DNA of 12,504 nucleotides from DASRJW01 sp035649435 (GTDB lineage: Bacteria; Krumholzibacteriota; Krumholzibacteriia; G020349025), in NCBI GenBank assembly GCA_035649435.1, contig DASRJO010000056.1, positions 1 to 12,504 of the forward strand, in the 5' to 3' direction. The notes under the pieces were generated by a model. The model ran no database searches and had not been told where the DNA came from. It saw only the letters and a program-made list of their open reading frames with translations. Below are positions 7,283-12,504 of this stretch, one piece after another; positions within the stretch are counted from its first letter, which is position 1; the number at the start of each line of letters is the position of its first letter. A program made the position numbers and the translations under genes.

Positions 7283-9873
7283 ATGAAGCACTTCGCCACC
7301 CTGCTCGCGGCCCTTGTCGTCGGGGCTTCGCCCGCCGCGAGCGGTGGCACTCAGCTACGCGACTACCTGCCTGCCGGCATCACGTACGATCCTGCGGTCC
7401 CCACGCCCGAATCCGTCCTCGGGTTCCAGGTCGGTGACTGGCATGCCGGCCCCGAGCAAATCGCGACCTACCTTCGTGCGCTCGCCCAATCGAACACACG
7501 CCTGCGTCTCGAGGAAACGGGGCGCACGCACGAGCAGAAACCGCTCCTGCTGCTCACGATCACGTCGCCGGCGAATCTTTCCCGTCTGGAGGCGCTCCGC
7601 ACCGCACACGTGGCGCGGACCCGGGCCGGGGCCGCGGCCGATGACGCCGAGGCACCCGTCGTCGTTTTTCTCGGTTACAGCGTGCACGGCAACGAGGCGA
7701 GCGGCGCCAACGCCGCGCTCCTCGTCGCCTATCACTTGGCTGGGCACAAGGTGAAGCGATCGAGCAGCTCCTGTCACACGCCATCGTTCTCCTCGATCCC
7801 ATGCTCAATCCCGATGGGCTGCAGCGTTTCGCCACTTGGGCCAACATGCACCGCGGCATGCAGCTCGTGGGCGACTCCATGAATCGCGAGCATCTGGAAG
7901 GTTGGCCGAGCGGCAGGACGAACCATTACTGGTTCGATCTCAATCGAGACTGGCTGCCGGTGCAGCATCCCGAATCACAAGCGCGCCTGCGCGTGTTTCA
8001 CCGCTGGAAGCCGAATGTCCTCGCCGACTTCCACGAGATGGAATCCAACTCGACGTTCTTCTTCCAGCCGGGCGTGCCGAGCCGCAGGCATCCACTCACA
8101 CCCGAACGCAACGTCGAGCTCACGCAGGCCATCGCCAAGTTCCACGCCCGCGCCCTCGATGCCGAGCGCCGGCTCTATTATTCGGAAGAGCGCTTCGACG
8201 ACTACTACTACGGCAAGGGTTCGACCTACCCCGACGTGAACGGCGCCGTCGGCATCCTGTTCGAGCAGGCGAGCGCCCGCGGCCACCTGCAGGACACCGA
8301 GCATGGCTCGCTCAGCTTCCCCTTCGCCATCCGCAACCAGTTCATCACCTCGCTCTCGACGTTGCAGGGTGCCGTCGCCGAGCGCAGCAATCTCCTGCGC
8401 TACCAGCACGAGTTCTTCGCCGGCGCCGGCAAGCTCGCCGCGGGCGACCGTGTCAAAGGCTACGTGTTCGGCAGCGCCCGCGACCGCGCGAGCGCCACGC
8501 ACATGCTGCACATCCTGCAAGCGCACGAAATCGATGTGTATGCGCTCGCGCGCGGCTACGAACAGGAAGGCCTTCGCTTCGAACCCGGATCGGCCTACGT
8601 CGTGCCGCTGGCGCAGCCCCAATACCGCTTGGCGCGCTCGATGTTCGAACGCCGGACGAGCTTCACCGACAGCTTGTTCTACGACATCTCGGCGTGGACG
8701 CTGCCGCTCGCCGCGGGTGTCCCTTGCGTCGAGCTCGGACGCTCACCCGATGCGCTGCTGGGCGCGCGCATCGACTCGGGCGCTCCCGTCCCGCCGCCTG
8801 AACGGCCGCCGGCTCCTGCCGACCTCCCCTATGCCTATGCGTTCGGCTGGAGCGAGTACTACGCGCCGCGCGCGCTGTATCGACTGCAGCGCGACGGAAT
8901 TCGCGCGCAGGTGGCGACGCAACCCTTCACCGCCCTCACGGCGGATTCGGCGATCGCGTTCGAACGCGGCACGATCGTCGTTCCCATGGGCGCGCAGTCC
9001 GCGGCATTCGGCAGGATCGCGCCACTCATGCGCGACATCGCCCGCTTGGACGGTGTCGACGTCCACTCGCTCGTGACGGGCGCGACGCCGACCGTGGGCG
9101 CGGACCTCGGCAGTCCCGCGTTCCCGGTGCTCACCCAGCCCAAACCGCTTCTCATCGTCGGTTCCGGCGTCGACGCCAATTCCGCCGGGGAGATCTGGCA
9201 TCTCTTGGATCGCCGCTTCGACCTCCCCTTGCCGCTGATCACGACATCCGATCTGGATGTCGGTGATCTGCCGCGTTTCACGCACGTCATCTGCGTCGAC
9301 GGCACCTACACCGCGTTCGATTCATCCAAGGTAGCGGCAGTCGAACGCTGGATTCGTGCCGGGGGTGTGTTCGTCGCCACGGGACGCGCGGCCGAGTGGG
9401 TCGCCAAGAAGCATTGGCTGAAGGTGGAGTTCACCAAGGAAGGCGAAACCGGAACGGCGACGGCTGGGCAGCGCTTCGCGTACGCCGAGCACGAAGATCG
9501 CGCCGGCGCCCGCATCATCAGCGGCGCCATCTTCGCCGTCCAACTCGATCGCACTCATCCGCTCGGCTTCGGCTTCCCCGCCGATCGGCTCGCCGTGTTC
9601 CGCGACCACCGCTTGTTCATGCAACCGAGCGCCAATCCCTACGCCACGGTGGCCCGCTATGCGGCCGAGCCATTACTCTCAGGCTACATCTCGAAGCCCA
9701 ACTTGGCGCGTCTCGACAAGACCGCCTCCGTCATCGCCGACCGGCTCGGCCAAGGCGCCGTCGTCCTTCTCCTCGACAACCCCAGCTTCCGCGGCTATTG
9801 GTTCGGCACCGACAAGCTGCTCTTGAACGCCCTCTTCTTCGGCTCCATCCTGGAGCGCACCGAGCCGGACTGA
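7283..9873 (+). CDS. Secreted M14 zinc carboxypeptidase, interrupted by a frameshift
   Basis: Two frames together encode one M14 metallocarboxypeptidase of about 863 residues. The first part (from ATG 7283) starts with a signal peptide (MKHFATLLAALVVGASPAAS) and holds the zinc motif HGNEASG (His135, Glu138). The second part, in the other frame, carries SHAIVLLDPMLNPDGL, the substrate-binding FDLNRDW (Asn 7942-7944, Arg 7945-7947), the third zinc ligand in DFHEMES (His 8032-8034) and the catalytic Glu in ILFEQAS (8263-8265). After that come a beta-rich region and a glutamine-amidotransferase-like Rossmann segment (about 9140-9400, LLIVGSGVDAN and AGGVFVATGRAAEW). The frames join cleanly if one G is added to GGG at 7742-7744, giving LAGAQGEAIEQLL. 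Neither piece alone has all zinc ligands. The out-of-frame tail of the first piece runs to 7882 and is not real; a second in-frame ATG is at 7801. No slippery heptamer is visible. It is either a sequencing error or a recent inactivation; the rest of the gene looks intact. Confidence 0.85.
7742..7744 (+). other. Frameshift point: GGG run with a probable missing base
   Basis: Codon meaning switches here from the frame of the HGNEASG half (LAGHKVK) to the frame of the LNPDG half (EAIEQLLSHAIVLLDP). A single extra G restores a continuous M14 protein, so a homopolymer deletion is the simplest explanation. Any position from 7742 to about 7755 is possible. Confidence 0.7.
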
Positions 9874-9968
9874 TCGACAGGTGAAGCTTCCGTGGCTTGG
9901 GACTTTGCGCCTTCAACGCCTGCAAGCGGACACGGATCCTGGCCGATTCACGGAACCGCGCCGCGGCA

Positions 9969-9977
9969 TGGTAAGAT
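9969..9977 (+). promoter_or_regulatory. Candidate extended -10 promoter of the Ser/Thr kinase gene
   Basis: TGGTAAGAT has the extended -10 form with hexamer TAAGAT at 9972-9977. It lies 50 nt upstream of the GTG start, predicting a leader of about 43 nt. A TTCACG at 9947-9952 is a poor -35 at 19-bp spacing. Bases 9874-9968 hold nothing else I can identify. Confidence 0.4.
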
Positions 9978-10027
9978 CATCGAGATCAGGGTTTTTCGCC
10001 ATTTCCATCCTCGAGGGAGCCGCAGTC

Positions 10028-12244
10028 GTGATCGGCAGAACGGTCTCGCATTATCGCGTCGTGGAAAAGCTGGGTGCCGGTGGCATGGGGGTCGTCTACC
10101 GGGCGGATGACACGGTCCTCGACCGGGCCGTGGCACTCAAGTTCCTCCCCGCCGAAGCGATTCGCGACAAACCGATGTTGGATCGCTTCCTGCGCGAGGC
10201 CCGGGCGGCGGCGGCGCTCAATCATCCCCACATTTGCACCATTCACGAGATCTCCGAGCAGGACGGCGAGCCCTTCATCGTCATGGAGCTCTTGGAAGGC
10301 GAGAACTTGAAGCGCAGCATCGAGGGCAAGCCGATGAAGATGGAGCGGCTCCTCGAGCTCGCCATCCAGATCGCTGAAGCTCTCGAGGCCGCCCACGTCA
10401 AGGGTCTGGTCCACCGCGACATCAAGCCGGCCAACATCTTCGTGACCCGTTCCGGGCAGGCCAAGGTCCTCGACTTCGGCCTGGCAAAGCCGGTCGCGTC
10501 GCAACTCAGCGGCTCGCAGCTCGGCACGGCCGTGGACAACGCCCCGGGCGACGAGCTGACCCGACCCGGCACTGCCGTCGGCACGGTGGCGTACATGTCG
10601 CCCGAGCAGGCTCGCGGCGAGGTGCTCGACGCGCGCAGCGATCTGTTTTCCTTCGGCGCAGTGCTCTACGAGATGGCGACGGGCGCGACCGCTTTCGAAG
10701 GCAACACGGCCGCCATCATCTTCGATGCGATCCTGCGCGGCTCGCCGCGCTCCCCGACGGCGCTGCAGCCCGGGCTTCCCAACGATCTGGAGCGCATCAT
10801 TCAAAAAGCGTTGGAGAAGGACGCCGAGATGCGCTACCAGACCGCGTCCGAGCTCAAGACGGACCTCAAGCGCTTGAAGCGCGACCGCGATTCCGGCAGC
10901 AGCCAAGTGTCCAGCCGCCGGGAATCCGGCGCGACCGAGGCGCCGGCGAAGCCGAAGGCGGCGGCGCAGAAATCGGTCGCCGTTCTCTACTTCGAGAACC
11001 TGAGCGGCGCCAAGGACGACGAGTACTTCCGCGATGGCATGACCGAGGACATCATCACGGAGCTCTCCAAGATCAGTCAGCTGCGAGTGTTCCCGCGCTC
11101 CGAGGTGCTCTCGTTCCGCGACAAGCCGGTCACGGCGCCGGAGGTCGGCCAACAACTGAGCGCGGCCTACGTGCTCGAGGGCAGCATCCGTCGCGCCGGC
11201 AACCGGCTGCGCATCACTGCGCAGCTGGTCGAGACGATGACACGGCACTCGGCATGGGCCGAGCGCTACGATCGCGAGATGGAGGACGTCTTCGCCATCC
11301 AAGACGAGATCGCGCGCAGCATCGCCCAGGCACTGCGCGTGACCTTGTCGCCTCAGGAAGAGAAGACGATCGCGCGCAAGCCGACGGAGAACCTGCAAGC
11401 GTACGATCATTACCTGCGCGGGCGCACCTACACGCGTCGCGAGAACCTGGATTTCGCCCTGCAGATGTTCGAGCAGGCGATCAAGCTCGACCCGAACTTC
11501 GCTCTCGCCCACGCCGGCGTGGCCAACGTCTGCGGCATGATCTTCGAGCTGCGCGAGCAGCAGAGCAAATGGCTCGAACGCGGGCTCCTGGCCTGCGACC
11601 GGGCGCTGGCGCTCGACCCGCAATCGGCGGAGGTTCTCGTGGCCCGGGCGCGTTTGTTCTACACGCAGAAGCGTTTCGACCAGGCTGTGGATTACGCGCG
11701 CTTGGCCATCGAGCGCAAGCCTGACTGCGAAAGCGTCTACAACATCCTCGGCCGCGCGCTGTTCGCCTCGGATCGCTACGAGGAAGCGGCGGCGCTCGTC
11801 GAACGCGCGTTGGAAGCGAACGGCGACGACTACAACACCTACATTCCCTATCTCAATGTGCTGGGACTACTGCAGCGCACGGACGAGCGCGCTGGCCTCA
11901 TGCGGCGCATGGTGGCGGCGCTGGAGAAACAGCTCGAGATCGTGCCCGAGGACGTGCGTGCCCGCATCTTGCTCGCCGGCCAGTATGCCGAGGCCGGGCG
12001 CGGCGAGGATGCGATCCGCCAGCTGCAAACCGCGGTGGCTTTGCGACCCGGCGACTCGAACGTCCTGTACAACGCAGCGTGTGTCTACTGTCTTCTCGGC
12101 AAGAAAGAACAGGGGCTGGAAGCCCTCCGCCAAGCATTCCAGTGCGGCTACAGCAACCGCGAGTGGGTCGCGCGCGACCCCGACCTCAACATCTTGCACG
12201 ATGAGCCCGAGTTCCAGCGTCTCTGCGCACCCGCAGTGGCATAG
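10028..12244 (+). CDS. Ser/Thr protein kinase with TolB-N-like domain and TPR repeats
   Basis: This 738-residue protein is a Hanks-type Ser/Thr kinase (about 8-285). Visible motifs are the glycine loop GAGGMGVV (16-23), Lys38 in VALK, HRDIKPANI (129-137, catalytic Asp131), DFG (149-151) and SPEQ (191-194). The activation segment is about 40 residues long with a polar insert. A basic, Ser/Pro-rich linker (285-315) leads to a TolB-N/FlgO-like domain (316-440; SVAVLYFENLSG, DGMTEDIITELSK, YVLEGSIRR, ITAQLVE), then about six TPR-like repeats (455-705). Such kinases are common in Acidobacteria and related phyla and probably sense or scaffold protein partners. Unlike many relatives, the linker has no membrane segment, so this one seems cytosolic. 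The start is GTG 10028: GAGGGAG lies 8 nt upstream and the family begins MIGxTxSHYR. An in-frame ATG at 9968 lacks a ribosome site and overlaps the promoter. It stands apart from the M14 gene by 154 bp. The kinase call is very sure; targets are unknown. Confidence 0.95.
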   Translation: MIGRTVSHYRVVEKLGAGGMGVVYRADDTVLDRAVALKFLPAEAIRDKPMLDRFLREARAAAALNHPHICTIHEISEQDGEPFIVMELLEGENLKRSIEGKPMKMERLLELAIQIAEALEAAHVKGLVHRDIKPANIFVTRSGQAKVLDFGLAKPVASQLSGSQLGTAVDNAPGDELTRPGTAVGTVAYMSPEQARGEVLDARSDLFSFGAVLYEMATGATAFEGNTAAIIFDAILRGSPRSPTALQPGLPNDLERIIQKALEKDAEMRYQTASELKTDLKRLKRDRDSGSSQVSSRRESGATEAPAKPKAAAQKSVAVLYFENLSGAKDDEYFRDGMTEDIITELSKISQLRVFPRSEVLSFRDKPVTAPEVGQQLSAAYVLEGSIRRAGNRLRITAQLVETMTRHSAWAERYDREMEDVFAIQDEIARSIAQALRVTLSPQEEKTIARKPTENLQAYDHYLRGRTYTRRENLDFALQMFEQAIKLDPNFALAHAGVANVCGMIFELREQQSKWLERGLLACDRALALDPQSAEVLVARARLFYTQKRFDQAVDYARLAIERKPDCESVYNILGRALFASDRYEEAAALVERALEANGDDYNTYIPYLNVLGLLQRTDERAGLMRRMVAALEKQLEIVPEDVRARILLAGQYAEAGRGEDAIRQLQTAVALRPGDSNVLYNAACVYCLLGKKEQGLEALRQAFQCGYSNREWVARDPDLNILHDEPEFQRLCAPAVA

Positions 12245-12247
12245 CGC

Positions 12248-12272
12248 GGGCTGCGGATCTGAACCGCCGCCC
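12248..12272 (+). terminator. Hairpin terminator candidate after the kinase gene
   Basis: GGGC-T-GCGG (12248-12256) pairs with CCGC-C-GCCC (12264-12272) with one mismatch and a 7-nt loop, starting 3 nt after the kinase stop. No T-tract follows. Bases 12273-12413, between convergent genes, hold only a small hairpin (12304-12308 with 12313-12317) and no gene I can support. Confidence 0.45.
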
Positions 12273-12413
12273 GATTCGAACGAGGCGATGAGCAACCAAA
12301 TGAGGAAGCAGGCTTCCCGGCGCGGAGAATCTGCGTCCGGCGGACATTCACGACTGACAGGGAACGGCGCATCCGGCCATCGTCCCGCCGCAGTCGAGCC
12401 AGACCTCCGTTGA

Positions 12414-12504
12414 TCAGCGCAGCACCACCAGCTTGCGCGTCCACTCGCCGTCGTCGGTGTGGAGGCGAGTGAAATAGATCCCGCTTGGCACTTGCCGGCC
12501 ATTG
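12414..12504 (-). CDS. C-terminal fragment with FlgD-like / type-IX-like sorting domain
   Basis: The minus strand is open from the window edge to the TGA at 12416-12414, encoding 29 visible residues. They read NGRQVPSGIYFTRL then KLVVLR at the very end. This G-x-x-V-P-S-G-x-Y-F-x-R-L followed by a short basic-hydrophobic tail is the last strand pair of FlgD Ig-like or type IX secretion C-terminal domains, which end many large secreted proteins of Bacteroidetes, Eisenbacteria and related phyla. The main part of the gene, and so its function, lies beyond the window. The gene converges with the kinase gene. The domain call rests on few residues but the pattern and its position at the stop codon are typical. 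Confidence 0.75.
   Translation of the reverse strand, partial: NGRQVPSGIYFTRLHTDDGEWTRKLVVLR

Noticed and set aside
7735..7800. Programmed -1 frameshift in the M14 gene
   Set aside because: No slippery X-XXY-YYZ heptamer or strong downstream structure is visible, and M14 peptidases are not known to use one.
9162..9178. 13-bp match (GTCGGTTCCGGCG) to the left arm of the inverted-repeat element
   Set aside because: It encodes the conserved VGSG of the M14 gene and the match does not extend, so it is chance rather than a second copy.
9881..10027. Upstream starts for the kinase gene, including ATG 9968
   Set aside because: GTG 10028 has GAGGGAG at 8 nt and gives the usual family N-terminus.
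9986..11623. 545-codon minus-strand open frame
   Set aside because: It is antisense to the kinase gene and shows no family signature; long antisense frames are expected in GC-rich DNA.
12148..12444. 98-codon minus-strand open frame across the kinase end
   Set aside because: It overlaps the kinase C-terminus and the real FlgD-like fragment in another frame, with no recognisable domain.

Overview
The window is GC-rich bacterial DNA with seven protein-coding genes, two of them cut by the window ends. No rRNA, tRNA, CRISPR array, insertion sequence or phage gene is visible. Several features point to a Gram-negative, non-proteobacterial lineage such as the FCB superphylum, Candidatus Eisenbacteria or Acidobacteria. 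These are a Hanks-type Ser/Thr kinase fused to a TolB-N-like domain and TPRs, two large secreted metallopeptidases (DUF885 and M14), an O-antigen ligase-like membrane protein, and the C-terminal tail of a protein ending in a FlgD/type-IX-like sorting domain. This taxonomic assignment is inference, not proof.

Layout from left to right. 1-459 (+): 3' part of a DUF4920 gene. 499-644: a striking 30-bp inverted-repeat element between convergent genes. 650-2491 (-): secreted DUF885 metallopeptidase. 2586-4094 (-): O-antigen ligase/polymerase-like membrane protein, same strand and immediately upstream of the DUF885 gene. 4095-4495: a 401-bp divergent intergenic region with a candidate extended -10 on each strand and a repeat-flanked hairpin in one leader. 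4496-7132 (+): membrane-anchored CotH-kinase-like protein fused to a right-handed parallel beta-helix. 7283-9873 (+): secreted M14 zinc carboxypeptidase broken by an apparent one-base deletion near 7742. 10028-12244 (+): soluble Ser/Thr kinase with TolB-N and TPR domains, followed by a hairpin. 12414-12504 (-): C-terminal end of a protein with a FlgD-like sorting domain, entering from the right edge.

Functionally the locus looks like cell-envelope and secreted-protein chromosome rather than a mobile island. The most system-like pair is the divergently transcribed ligase-like membrane protein and the CotH/beta-helix protein, which share one control region. Together they could make and modify a surface glycan or glycoconjugate, but this is a hypothesis from domain content and adjacency. 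The CotH-like domain also appears to lack the usual Asp in its catalytic loop, so it may belong to a divergent or non-kinase subfamily.
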